Shown here in pieces: positions 12,001 through 22,400 of a stretch of DNA of 64,000 nt. The DNA is from Lepidodermella squamata (Eukaryota; Gastrotricha). The stretch is taken from positions 992,001-1,056,000 of the forward strand of contig JBLDXI010000001.1 in the NCBI GenBank assembly GCA_047495785.1, given 5' to 3'. The notes beneath the pieces are model-generated. The model was not told the DNA's origin and made no database searches. It was given only the letters and a program-made list of their open reading frames with translations. The position numbers were made by a program, and so were the translations under genes. The first letter of the stretch is position 1; each line of letters starts with the position of its first letter.

Positions 12001-15000
12001 TTGACCAAAAACAGCGTTCAACTGTCGTGGACTAAGCCTGTTAACGAGGGCAATAGCCGCGTTGTTGAGTATGTTGTCGAGGCTCAGAACGAAGGCGCCG
12101 GCCCTGACGACTGGGCTGAGGTAGCGAAGGTCCCGGCTCGTGAGACAACTGCCTTGGTTAAGAATCTTAAGGAGGGCGAGAAGAAGAAGTTCCGAATCCG
12201 GGCGGTGAACGCCGGTGGCCCGGGTGAGCCCAGCCGCCCGACTGCTGTTCTCACGATCGCTGACCAGCCTGAGAAACCATCATTCGGCGTCGGCCAGTTG
12301 GGTCCGATAACCGTTAAGGCCGGTCAACCTCTCACCCTTACCGTTCCATTTGTCGGTCATCCATTGCCCACCGCTGTGTGGAAAATCGATGGCAAGGAAG
12401 TTAAGGCGGATAACAGGATAGTTCAGAAGGTCGAGCCGGGTGTGGTTACCTTCCACGTCCCGAAGGCTTCTCGCGCCGAAAATGGAGAATACAATTTGAC
12501 CCTGACGAATTCGGAGGGAACCGGGTCGATTTCCGGCCAGGTCACTGTACTAGCCCCGCCGAGCAAACCAACCGGTCCGATCGAGGTCGAAAGCAACGAC
12601 GGCGAGACGATGCAGATTTCGTGGAAGCCGCCGGCTGATGACGGCGGTGAGCCAATCACCCATTACCAGGTTGAAAAGCGCGTGGCTGGCACCCAGAAAT
12701 GGACCAAAGTCGCCGGAACTTCGAGCCGGCCGACTGCGAACGTGAAGAACCTGGAGGCTGGGCAGAAGTACGAATTCCGCGTTGTCGCGTGTAACGACAT
12801 TGGCGAGTCGGAGCCGTTAGAGACATCTCAGGCCATCCTGTCCAAGGCTCCGTTCGACCCGCCTGGTCAGACTGGTACGCCCGAGTGTGAGACGACTACC
12901 CCGGATTCTATCACCATCAAATGGGACCCGCCGCGGAAGGACGGTGGCGCCCCTATTCGCGGGTACATTGTCGAAAAGCGTCCGAAGGGTGAGAAGAAGT
13001 GGACCAAGGTCTGCGAGGCTGCTGATAACCACACGACCGTTCGTGGGCTGTCGGAAGGTCGCGAGTACGAGTTCCGGGTGACTGCCGTTAATACGGCTGG
13101 ACTGGCGGGCGAGCCGAGCGACGCTTCGGCAGCTATCAAGGCCGAACCGCCACCCACAGCGCCCCGGGTTCAAACCGCCAGCATCCCGCGCGAGATCCGC
13201 GTCAAAGCCGGCGAGTCGTTCAAGGTCCAGGTGCCGTACAGCGGTTACCCGCCGCCAACTGCGAAATGGTCGCACGAAAACGCCCCGTTGACCCTGGGCG
13301 ATCGGCGGTCGTGTGAGGTCGCGCCGGGCATGGTCACCCTGACCAACTCGTGCGCGCAACGAGGCGATACCGGTAAGTACAGCGTCGTCATTCAAAACCC
13401 GAGCGGACAAGACCAGGTCAGCGTGAATGTCGTCGTCCTTGACGTACCCGGCTCGCCTGAGAATCTCGAGGTTAAAGAAGTCACGGACACTACTGTCAGC
13501 CTGGTCTGGCACGAGCCGAAAGATAACGGCGGTTGCCCGGTTACTAACTACGTTGTCGAAAAGTGCGACGTCAAGCTCTCGGCTGGTACTGATCGCCAGG
13601 TCTGGGAGAAGGTGACGCGATTCTGCCGCACGACTAACCTGCTGGTCGAAGGCCTGAACGAGGGCCATGACTACCTGTTCCGCGTCTCGGCCGAAAACGA
13701 AGTCGGAGTTGGACAGCCAGTCACTCTGCCACGCGCTATCAAGACAATCAAGGTATGAAAAATTGAAAAAAATATTTAGAAAATAAATTTTTGCTGTATT
13801 TTAATTTGTAGAAACAAGCAGTTAGTTTTCATTTTTGGCTTAAAATTTCAGTTATTTTTCTGGAATGGTTATTTCTATTTTTTTGTTTTCACAAGCTCTT
13901 CTCTATTCTATTTTCAATTTATCTAATTTCAATTTAATTTAATTTAATTTTTTAATTTAATTTAATTTTTAATTTTTATTATTTTTATTGATTTTTTATT
14001 GATTTTTTGTGATTTTTAATTTTTTTAGGCAATTCACCCGCCTGGTGCGCCGAGTGGTCTTGTTGTTTACGATATCGACAAAGATTCGGCGACGCTGCGT
14101 TGGGACCGCCCGATTAATGACGGCGGCGATAAGAACTTGTCGTATGACGTTGAAATTCTGGACAAACGCACGGGTGAATGGAAGCCGCTGAATAGCAGTC
14201 CAATCCGAGGCAACGAATTCACGGCAAATCGCCTGCCCGAAAACGGCGACGTCGAATTCCGCGTTCGCGCTCGCAACGAATCTGGCCTAGGCAAGCCTAG
14301 TGAAACCTCAGGGACGGTCCGCCTTAAGTCCAAGTACGGCAAGGCCTCGCCGCCTGGTTGCCCTGAGCTTAACAAGCGTGAGACCTTCCCCAAATTGGAA
14401 TGGTCCCGCCCGCTCTCGGACGGTGGCTCGAAAATCACCGGCTACGTCGTCGAGTTCAAATCGCCGGCTGATCCGTCGTGGATGCCGCTAACCCCGTCGC
14501 CAGTTCCGAATCCGAACATGGTCCTGACCCCGGATTTGGTTCGCCAAATCGCGCTGAGTGGCTCCCCGACTACCCAGTTCAGGGTTGCGGCTGTCACTCA
14601 AAACGGCGGCATCGGCGAATTCAGCCTGCCGACCTCGTCATTCAACGTCAAAGACCTGATGGTATCGGCGCCGTCGATCGAAGAAGGCCTCGCTGATACG
14701 ACGGGCAAGTACGGCTCGGACGTTCGTTTCTCGTGCAAGGTCGCCGGCTCTGGCCCGATGACGGTCAAATGGTTCATGGGCGACTCGGAGGTCGTTCCGG
14801 GCGGGCGATTCCGCGTCTACCGCAACGACGTCGATGGCCAGTTCACGCTGGCTGTCAGCGGCCTCGAAGAAGGCGACGCCGGGCTGATCCGTCTCCAGGT
14901 TACCAACAACCTCGGCTCGGACTCGACCTCGGCTATGCTGAAGATCAACCGCGCGCCTCATTTCGATCAAACCATGGCGGAGACGAGTGTTGTCGACGGC

Positions 15001-18000
15001 GAGACGGCTAAATTCAAGGTCCCGTTCGTCGGCACCGAACCGGTCAAGTTCGTCCTGAAGCGCAACGGAAAGCCGATTGAAAGCGACAGATTCCGCATTA
15101 CTTACCTCGAAAAGTTTGCAATGGTCACCTTAAAGTAAGCAAAAACTTATTTTATTATTATTTTTATTTTATTAATAATTAATTAATTAATAATAATTAA
15201 TTTTATTTTATTACTGATTTTTTTTATTTTTTCGAATTTTTAATGGAATTTTTTGATTAATTTTAGGGACTGCAACGCGGATGACAGCGGTCAGTACACC
15301 CTGGAGGCGGAGAATCCGGCCGGTCTTGATTCGATGACCCTCAGGGTGACCGTGCAAGGCCCGCCTGCCGCGCCCACCGGTCCGCTCAAGATTTCAGATA
15401 TTTCGAAGAACAACTGCACCGTGTCTTGGCGCGCACCAACCAGCGACGGTGGTGCTAAAATCACGCATTATATTGTCGAAAAACGCGATGTTTCAAAGCC
15501 GTACTGGACCACGGTGTCTAGTAACGTGCGCGATCTTAGCACTATCGCGCAGGGTTTGACTGAGAATACGCAGTACGTGTTCCGCGTCGCGGCTGTCAAC
15601 TCGATCGGGCAAAGTCAGTGGCTGGAGCTGTCGACCCCGATCACAGCCCGTCTGCCCTTCGACCCGCCTGGCCCGGTTCAGTCCATCTCTGTCACGTCGG
15701 TCGGCAATGATTTCGTCAATCTGGCGTGGGAGAAGCCGCTGTCGGACGGAGGCGGCCGCTTGTTAGGCTACGCTATCGAGCGCCGTGAGGTCGACTCGAA
15801 GGGCTGGATCCGCCTCACCCCGCCCGACCGCCTCTGCATCGCCCCGATGTTTAACATCGCGAATCTTATCGAAGACCACACGTACGAATTTCGGGTTTTC
15901 GCGGTGAATGAAGCCGGCGAGAGCCAGCCGCTTGAAACCGCGAGGCCGGTACTGGTCCGCGACCCGAACGCCGCGTCCGTGCCAGTTTTCACCATCCCGC
16001 TGCAGAAGATAACGGCGAAAGAGGGCGGCCGGGCTGAGTTCCACTGCAAGATCGATTGCCACCAGCGGCCTGACGTCACGTGGTTCAAGGGCTCGCGCGA
16101 ACTCACGTCGTCGACCGCCAAGTTCGACATGACGTCGGACAGCGACGGCAACTACCGCCTGTCGATCCGCGACTGCCAGCTGGACGACGAAGATGAATTC
16201 AGCATTCGCGCCCGAACCGCGGCCGGGTCGCGCCAGTCCCGCGCTGACCTCATCATCCACGCAGCGCCTAAAATCCGCCTGCCTAGCAACTTCGCGACAA
16301 CTATTACGCTTTCAGTGGGCGAAGAGCTGGACCTGCGCATCCCGTTCACGGCGAACCCGCGCCCGACTGTCCGATGGACGGTCAACGGCAAGGAGCTTAG
16401 CGGGTCTGACCGCGTCGTGCACGCCCTGGCGGCTCGTCACGCTCTGCTCACCGTTCGCCGGTTAGTTCGCAACGATTCCGGAACTTACAAAATCACGGTA
16501 GCTAACGACATGGGTGAAGACCATTTAGTGCTGAACTTGAACGTTATCGACAAACCATCGCCGCCGACTGGCTTGAACGTCAGCTCGATCACGGACGAAG
16601 CTGTTGTCCTGACGTGGTCGCCGCCGACCAATGACGGAGGCAGTCCGATTACCAGTTATATCGTCGAAAAGCGGGAAGAGGGCATGGACTCGTGGATTCG
16701 TTGCGCCCTATCGCGAGCCACTACTGTCAGCCTGGGTTCGCTTCTGGAGCAAAAGTCGTACCAGTTCCGCGTTATTGCTGAGAATGCCTGCGCTCGCTCT
16801 GAACCGTGTGAAGCCACGCGTGGCGTGATGGTCGAACCATCGAAGCCTCGCAAACGCTTCGGCGGAGAAGGTTCGTATTTTTTCCTAAATTTGTTTAGCT
16901 AGAAAAAAGCGGAAATTTACTAAACTCGAAAATGTATTCAATTAACAGAAGAATGGAAGCTGAGTGAGTTTGCGGTTTTAAGAAAAATCTTTCAAAATTA
17001 TCGTACTGGTTTTTCACTTGTCTTCGTATTAATAGTTTCGCTATAATTTATGTTCCGGTTTTGCTTTAAATGTTTTGAGTTGTTCAAATCGTGGCTTCTC
17101 TCCGAATGTTTTTTATTCGTTTAAAAAAATATTAATCGATTTTTTACTATATTTTCAGAAATGAATGAAGACTTCTGGCAGCGAAATCGCACCAAGAAAC
17201 AGGAACAGGTCAGCGACTACGACCAGTTCGTGCAGGACCTGCATGCCAAGCATAAAGTCCCCACGGCGTCGATTCACTCATCGAAGAGCATCTACGACTC
17301 GTATGACATCCTCGAAGAACTCGGCCGTGGCGCATTCGGCGTTGTTTACCGGTGCCGCGAACGCGCTACCGGCGACATCTACGCCGTCAAATTCTTGCAC
17401 TGCCCGGCGGCTGAAGACAGGGCAACAGTGCGCAATGAGATCAATATTATGAATCACCTGATCCACTCGCGGCTGTTGTACTGCCACGAAGTCTTTGAAG
17501 CTCACGACGAAATGGCCGTTGTCCTCGAATTGTAAGCTCTCAATTTAAAAATAATTTAATTTGAAATTTGAAATTATTAAAAATTATTATTAAAATTTTC
17601 GAATTTTTTGAATTTTTGGAATTTAAAATTTTCCTGTTTTTTCCAGCTTATCTGGTGGCGAATTGCTCGAGAAAATCTCTTCGCAGTCACGCTTGACCGA
17701 GGAAGAGATCATCGAGTATATGCGACAGATTTGCCAAGGCGTCAAATACATGCACGAACAAGGGTGAGTTATTCTATTTAGTTGATAGATTTTTTTCTCG
17801 CCAGCTGCGGGACCAACAACACCCTAGCCGCTTGGTTTTGAGAACACAATAGTTGATTATTTTGATTAAAATTGGTATTTGGTATTTTATACATATCCAT
17901 CGCCAATACGTGCAGCATTGTCCACCTCGATATTAAACCCGAAAACGTGCTTTTTGAGACTAAAAATGGCCACGGCGTGAAAATTGTCGATTTCGGCCTG

Positions 18001-20113
18001 GCAACTAAGCTGCACCCAGATGAACCAGTTAAAGTCTCGCTAGCTACGCTCGACTTTGCCGCTCCCGAAGTTGTTCAGTACGACCCGGTTGGCTTTTATA
18101 CTGACATGTGGAGCATTGGTGTTCTCGCTTACGTCCTGTAAGTCAAAAGATATCACCGCTTTTTAATCAAACCTCTTACTAACGCCTGGTTTTTTCCTAT
18201 TTTTTTCCATCCTCTTGAAATTATCATATTTCAAATGGATTTATAGGCTGAGCGGAATTTCGCCTTTCGCCGGTTCGTCCGAGTCGGAAACGTCGCAGAA
18301 CATCTCGCGCGGCCGCTGGACGTTCAACGAAACGTCGTTCGCGAACATTTCGAAGGAAGGCCGCGATTTCATCACGCGCCTGCTCATCGTAGATGGCTCG
18401 CGCCGCATGACGATATTCGAGGCGCTCGAGCACCCGTGGCTGGCGGGCGGCGTTCGCGGCGCATCCGCCGTCAACACCGACCACCACCGCGACCTGCTGA
18501 AGCGGCTGCGCGATAAGCGCGCCGATTTCGAACGCTCCATCCTCGCGCTGGGCCGCCTCGCCAACTCGGGCTACAGCTCGCTGCGGCGCAACCGCCTTAA
18601 AGAGTTCAACCTCTACGAGTCGCGGTTCGACCGGCGCGAAATGGCGCCGCGTTTCGTCCGAAAGCCGCTGCCGGTCGTCGTGCAGGAGGGCCACGTCGCC
18701 GTTATCACGTGCGTGGTCTACGCGCTCTCGCCGCCGATTATCACGTGGTACGCGGGTGGCACTACCGCCCTTATCCAGAGCGTGAAACACATGCAGCTGT
18801 CGAGCGGGGAGACGTACACTTTGAAGGTGTCTCGTTGCGAGATGAACGATGCCGGCGAGTACTTGGTGCGCGCGGAGAATTCGTTCGGCAGCCGGGAGGC
18901 TAGTACAACGCTGACCGTGATTGCGAACCGCGTCGACGACCGGCCGAAGCGCGAGTCGATTTCTCGCATGAAGCGCCAGCCGTTCCAGCTGGAACCGCTC
19001 GAGCCGGAAGAGCAAGACTCGCGGCCGATCGTCACGTTCCACCTGCGCGACCGTCTCATCCAACAGGGCGACTACTGCAAGCTGTTGTGCTGCATCGCCG
19101 GACAGCCGAAGCCGCAGATTTTCTGGCAAAAAGACAACCAGCCGTTGGATTCGAAGCACGGCGCGCAGGGCTGGAGCAACGGCGTTGCCTCCTTCGAATT
19201 TGTGTCGTGCAAAACCGAGGACAGCGGCCGGTACACGTGTCGGGCGGTCAACTCGCTCGGTGAGACCGAGACGAGCTGCCTCGTCCGCGTAGAAGGTAAG
19301 CCCGCTTCAGTAACATCACCGGCTAATAATAATGCTAGGACGGCTGGGAGTAACACCAACGACCTGGCCCAGACGTACTACCAAAGTCAATACTTAGCTA
19401 ACCAACAACGGCCGTGGCGCAACAGCGCCCGAAACATACACACTTACACGACCATGTTCGATAAACGTCTAACTTATTGGCAGTCCACATATGGCAAGAA
19501 ATAGCCGTGTTATCCAGAGCACTGCTAATTAATTAATACTATTAATTCATTATATTATCGCTCAAAAACTCGGTTTTTTCGAGTTCAAAATTCGTAAAAA
19601 TAATAATATAATGAATTAATTTATTAATTATTGAAAGGGTGTCAACAACAGTGTTCTCCTCATCTGTCCTAGCTTTACTAGAGGGCGGAAATGCACAAGA
19701 AACAATTGCACAATTTTATATAATAATAATTTGCTTCCCGCATTTTAACAGCTCACCCAGGCGGTCTTAGAAGGCCGTCTATCACCAGCTCGGCCAGCTT
19801 GGTGCGCCGAGTTGATATGCGCGAGCGCTCGTGCGAGCCCTCGATGCTGATTTCTCGAAGCGACCGCCACGTCACGCCGACGTTTTCTTACACCTCTTCG
19901 GCGTCGACTTACTCGCCGCGCTCGCGCGTCCCCTCGCCGGCGCCCATCGTCATCGCCGGCGCCTATATCCACCACCCTTCGCTGTCGCACGCCGGCTCAT
20001 GGTCGTCGCTAACTTCTGCTAACTACAGCTCCTCGAACTCGACCTCGAACTCGATGTCATCGTCCACTTATCGGCAAAGCCACTTCACATCGGGCTCCAA
20101 TTTCAACATCTAA
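1..20113 (+). CDS. Twitchin/titin-family giant sarcomeric kinase, 3' part (5' end outside window)
   Basis: Giant muscle protein expected to run along thick filaments and carry a mechanically regulated Ser/Thr kinase. Inferred coding exons: 1-170 (frame begins at base 3), 456-999, 1077-1136, 1309-1581, 2032-9459, 9654-9956, 10008-11047, 11218-13752, 14029-15134, 15267-16870, 17159-17531, 17647-17763, 17916-18137, 18247-19295 and 19752-20113. All junctions keep phase, giving about 5727 residues here. Domain order: three Ig, a very long low-complexity segment, 14 FN3 mixed with Ig domains, kinase, two Ig, Ser-rich tail. The kinase flanks resemble twitchin closely (YSSLR motif after the kinase, FHLRDRLIQ in the second Ig). 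Twitchin has five Ig domains after its kinase and no such low-complexity exon, so a titin-like paralogue (C. elegans ttn-1 type) is equally possible. UNC-89 is unlikely because there is one kinase and a long FN3 array. Confidence 0.9.
456..1581 (+). other. Three Ig domains upstream of the giant exon
   Basis: Exon 456-999 encodes two Ig domains. The first has the Cys, Trp and D-x-G-x-Y-x-C pattern, ending in YTCDCDG; the second runs to YTCKVEDSTSD. A 60-nt exon (1077-1136) encodes a Gly/Lys linker, EGKTGKAGKGTGK. Exon 1309-1581 encodes a third Ig domain with WLVNGEEV and a modified end, GLKVTCMTT, lacking the usual Tyr. Exon 1-170 before them is a charged helical stretch (EKQAAEDMEQRILAQRAEK). 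These are standard I-set modules of sarcomeric scaffolds. Confidence 0.8.
1666..1707 (+). other. Candidate 42-nt cassette exon
   Basis: Within the intron between 1581 and 2032, TATAG precedes base 1666 and GTGTGT follows base 1707. The 42 bases are open and preserve phase 1 on both sides, adding 14 residues (A-G-K-K-L-T-F-N-L-G-R-S-G-T). The result resembles the Gly/Lys linker encoded by the small exon at 1077-1136. It is an inferred alternative exon without transcript support. Confidence 0.45.
5992..6900 (+). repeat. Degenerate coding repeats of about 250-290 nt in the giant exon
   Basis: Four units begin near 5992, 6242, 6509 and 6797. Each opens with SVS-x-x-V-x-x-SEEKS followed by an AKSSTEVS-like block. 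The first three also contain a SAPSRTA-like block and later a SQ/SE-rich tail; the fourth copy is truncated. A weaker related copy precedes them near 5820-5990. Divergence between units indicates old tandem duplication inside the exon. The repeats are Ser/Thr-rich and probably disordered. Confidence 0.7.
8140..8625 (+). repeat. Pro-rich coding repeats with EERR-LSPT motif
   Basis: About four copies of a 40-55 residue unit contain variants of VSPPPPE, EERRPLSPT, QKSEATKSQ and QAGTLKTS. The LSPT core fits proline-directed phosphorylation. The last copy is altered (EERKPLRPAKS) and loses the S-P pair. The array lies about 1 kb before the FN3 domains. Confidence 0.7.
9654..16870 (+). other. FN3/Ig array preceding the kinase
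   Basis: Reading order, by eye: FN3 (9654-9956), Ig, FN3, FN3 (10008-10900), Ig split by an intron, FN3, FN3, FN3 (to 12260), Ig, FN3, FN3 (to 13150), Ig, FN3 (to 13752), FN3, FN3, Ig, Ig split by an intron, FN3, FN3, Ig, Ig, FN3 (to 16850). FN3 units carry P-x-GP, W-x-PP-x-DGG, I-x-x-Y-x-VE and YEFRV-x-A-x-N signatures. The spacing is irregular compared with the strict FN3-FN3-Ig super-repeat of twitchin. Such arrays bind and measure thick-filament structure. Confidence 0.85.
13753..14028 (+). repeat. AT-rich intron with TTAAT-type microsatellite
   Basis: The intron between two FN3 exons is nearly pure A/T and contains runs of TTTAA/TTAAT repeats around 13918-13975, followed by repeated TTTTTATTGA. 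It ends in TTTTTTAG. Similar low-complexity A/T fills the introns at 11048-11217 and 15135-15266, in strong contrast to the GC-rich exons. Confidence 0.7.
16949..16963 (+). other. Candidate 15-nt microexon before the kinase
   Basis: Inside the intron 16871-17158, TTAACAG precedes AAGAATGGAAGCTGA, which is followed by a consensus donor GTGAGT. Inclusion keeps phase and adds five residues (E-E-W-K-L) just before the kinase N-terminal linker. It is short, so chance is possible, but acceptor, donor and phase all fit. Confidence 0.4.
17159..18460 (+). other. Protein kinase domain of the giant sarcomeric protein
   Basis: Encoded by exons 17159-17531, 17647-17763, 17916-18137 and the start of 18247-19295. 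Visible motifs: glycine loop LGRGAFGVV, ATP lysine in YAVKF, catalytic HLDIKPEN, DFG in VDFGLA, APE in FAAPEV, and the C-lobe end EHPWL. All catalytic residues are present, so activity is expected. HLD in place of HRD is normal for MLCK/twitchin kinases. The activation segment reads SLATLDFAAPE, where twitchin has a GTAEFAAPE-type sequence. A basic stretch and YSSLRRNR after the domain correspond to the autoinhibitory tail of twitchin kinase. Confidence 0.9.
19296..19504 (+). other. Possible alternative C-terminus by intron retention
   Basis: If the donor at 19296 (GTAAGC) is not used, the frame stays open for 69 more codons and ends at TAG 19502-19504. The peptide is Asn/Thr/Gln-rich and ends TYGKK. 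When spliced to 19752, the protein instead ends with a Ser/Thr/Tyr-rich tail at 20113. Which end is used cannot be decided from DNA. Confidence 0.4.
19528..19631. repeat. Imperfect inverted repeat (hairpin) in the last intron
   Basis: A/T-rich arms of about 29 bases at 19528-19558 and 19602-19631 are nearly perfect reverse complements, sharing the core ATTAATTCATTATATTAT. The loop contains a nested AACTCG/CGAGTT stem. The structure starts some 25 bases after the alternative stop at 19504. It may be a small palindromic element or an RNA structure that affects intron retention. Confidence 0.6.
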
Positions 20114-20161
20114 ACGAGCCGTCTACAACCTGAAAAAAACGCTAGCAATTTAATCTTTACG

Positions 20162-20167
20162 AATAAA
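20162..20167 (+). terminator. Poly(A) signal of the giant kinase gene
   Basis: AATAAA lies about 50 bases after the stop codon ending at 20113 and is the only canonical signal close to it. Confidence 0.6.
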
Positions 20168-21091
20168 AAATTGTTTTGTTTTAGCCTGAATTTTTCACTT
20201 TTATCGCGCACTGATGATTGATACCCGGAAGGTGCATCGTATTTGGTGTGCTTCTCTTTCAAAAAATGACTATCTTAAATAATTATAACCTTGGAAAAGT
20301 ATTACTATTTATGGCATTTTCGATGTTGCGCGAAGAAGATATCAAACATGCCCTGCGATTATTTTTGCTTTGAAAATACTCCTTGTTACTCATTGTGTTG
20401 ACCTATTATCTGTCTCCTTCGTTTAAATACTTCATCGATTACCTCGAATTTTCTTCTCGTGTCATTTTTCGTTAACAATATCTATTATCGACGGTGAAAT
20501 ATTTTGTTTGTCAACAGCTCCGCTTTGAAACTGTATAAAAGCTTCAGCACCATGAAGAATGAAAGATGAAGCTAGGAAATTTGCATGATTTACGTTTGTT
20601 CTTGCAAATGTTATCGAGAGAGAGAGAGCAACCTACATGTGACTTTTGCTCCACTTGACGAAGTTCAGATGTGTATCCACGTGACCCTTGGTTTTACTCA
20701 ATTTTATCAACGAACGATCCTCGGAAGTATGGACTTACTTCGAACCCCCATGTTACCCCTCGATTTATTTGTACTTATTTGTCATGGATGATAACTGTAT
20801 ATCACGCGTATTATTGTGTTTTGAAGTTATCATTTGAATTATCTTATTAATTCTGATGGTATTACTGGGTACATAAATAAGGCGCTGTTTAACTCTCAAT
20901 GCCTACTAATGATGATAATATCATATGAACTGTTATATTAATATATGTGAGTGAGCTGTGGTTGAGCAAGCGTCATTAAACCAACTCTATTGAAAGAAAA
21001 CAAAAACAAAAAGGCGACAGTAAAATCCTTTGCAACCTTGGTTTTTGCCGCGTTTTTTTCTGATAAGAATCATATTTTCATTTTAAACCAT
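20168..21091. other. Intergenic region between the kinase gene and p62
   Basis: A/T-rich DNA between two convergent genes. Short open frames here (for example 20585-20791) show no family signature. Nothing else is recognised. Confidence 0.5.
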
Positions 21092-21097
21092 TTTATT
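21092..21097 (-). terminator. Poly(A) signal for the p62 homologue
   Basis: TTTATT on the plus strand (AATAAA on the minus strand), about 245 bases beyond the p62 stop codon. Confidence 0.45.
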
Positions 21098-21339
21098 TAC
21101 AATAATCAAACCATGATAACAGTCATTAACTCTAATTCTGGCGCTGGTTTAAAACTTTGCTAAAGCAGAATCATAACAAAAGTTAAAAATACAATCACAA
21201 TTACATGAATTTCATCCTGGATTAATGGAGACTCCGTGTTACATTGTTTCGTAATGAATAGCAATAGCAAAGCACGTAGAAGTTATGAAACTGTGTATCA
21301 AAGTTACGAGATATTCAGCTTGCGCAAACATCAACTCGA

Positions 21340-22400
21340 TTACTGGGTTTGCTGAGCTTTCAAAATATCCAAGACGGCAAATAGATCACCCTTCTTCAAA
21401 CGAACCAAGTTGTTCAGGCTCCCATTGTCATCTTGGAAGCCCATGGCTCGAAGGTGCTCCAAAGTTTCAGTAATGCGTCGCTCAAGTGCAGCAGTAGCGG
21501 CAGCTGATGAGGCATTTTCGTTCGAAGCACTGGCCCCGCGGTAAGGGCATCCGCTACCAGCAGGGCGGCCATGGGGTGGCTGAACAAAATAATTCGCATC
21601 GATACCTATTCAATAAGGATAAAATAAGAAACTATGACAATAATTACTTTAAAAATCAATTACCTAATCCGCCGAGAATTTGGGACATTTGCTGGCCAAG
21701 AGCGTTCAAATCCATGAAGTCTTGAGGATTTGGCATAGCACCCATTGCGGCATGACAATATTGCTTGCCTTGTGCCTGAGCATCCTCGGCATTTCGGAGC
21801 ACACGCGACATGAAAACCAGAGGAGCAACCCATGGCATGTTGGGCTTTGGAATCCTCAGCATCAAGTGATCCTTATGATTGTCTCGCCCGTAACACGATT
21901 CGCACAAATCGTAGTCAGCACAGTTGAGGCATTTGAAACGAATGCCACGCAGAGGAGTATTGCAACCGTCGCAAGTTACACCCCTGTGAAGATCTGGGTC
22001 TACAGGTTCAGGTTCTGGCTGAGGCTGGCTCGGAGAAGGAATAGATCCTTCCATCGGCTCGGCGTGGTAGCCAGGAGGTCGCACAGTGATACGCTTGACG
22101 TGCAGTTTCAAGACATCATTAGTGTTTCTCCACATAGTCAATAGATCCTCATCATTAGCAATGGTGATCTCATCGCCATCAGCATCTATAAATCACAATT
22201 TGTATGGATATTATAGCTAACAAAGAATGAAAATTACCTTTCCACGAAATAGCAAATGACCCCGGTTGAAGCTCGTAAATAAAACGAACTTTTTCCAAAA
22301 GGTTTGTGTATGTAGTCTCCTCGGTTCTCAATGTGAACCTTCGAATGTCGGTCTGACCGCTTGCTCCTTGCAAGAATGTTTTAACGTTGAGTTCAGGCAT
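21340..22400 (-). CDS. p62/sequestosome-1 homologue (selective autophagy receptor)
   Basis: Autophagy receptor that self-assembles through PB1 and binds ubiquitinated cargo. Exons 22400-22238, 22185-21664 and 21605-21340 give 316 residues. The N-terminal PB1 domain (1-90) has a basic RRFTLR cluster and an acidic OPCA motif around residues 55-70 (DADGDEITIANDEDLL). A ZZ zinc finger lies at 124-165 (Cys 126, 129, 140, 143, 149, 152; His 158, 161) and a UBA domain at about 274-316 (MGF near its start, AVLDIL at its end). The start ATG was chosen because the open frame upstream has no other ATG and an AG acceptor lies two bases before it. The protein is shorter than human p62 (440 residues), and no clear LC3-interacting motif is visible in the short linker. 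NBR1 is less likely because it is larger and carries an extra domain. Confidence 0.88.

Noticed and set aside
12817-13668. 283-codon minus-strand frame within the FN3/Ig array
   Set aside because: Shadow of the GC-rich repeated FN3 coding sequence; no independent start or domain.
18224-19159. 311-codon open frame antisense to the kinase and Ig exon
   Set aside because: It mirrors a GC-rich coding exon with few stops on the other strand; the translation is Arg/Ala-rich and has no family features.
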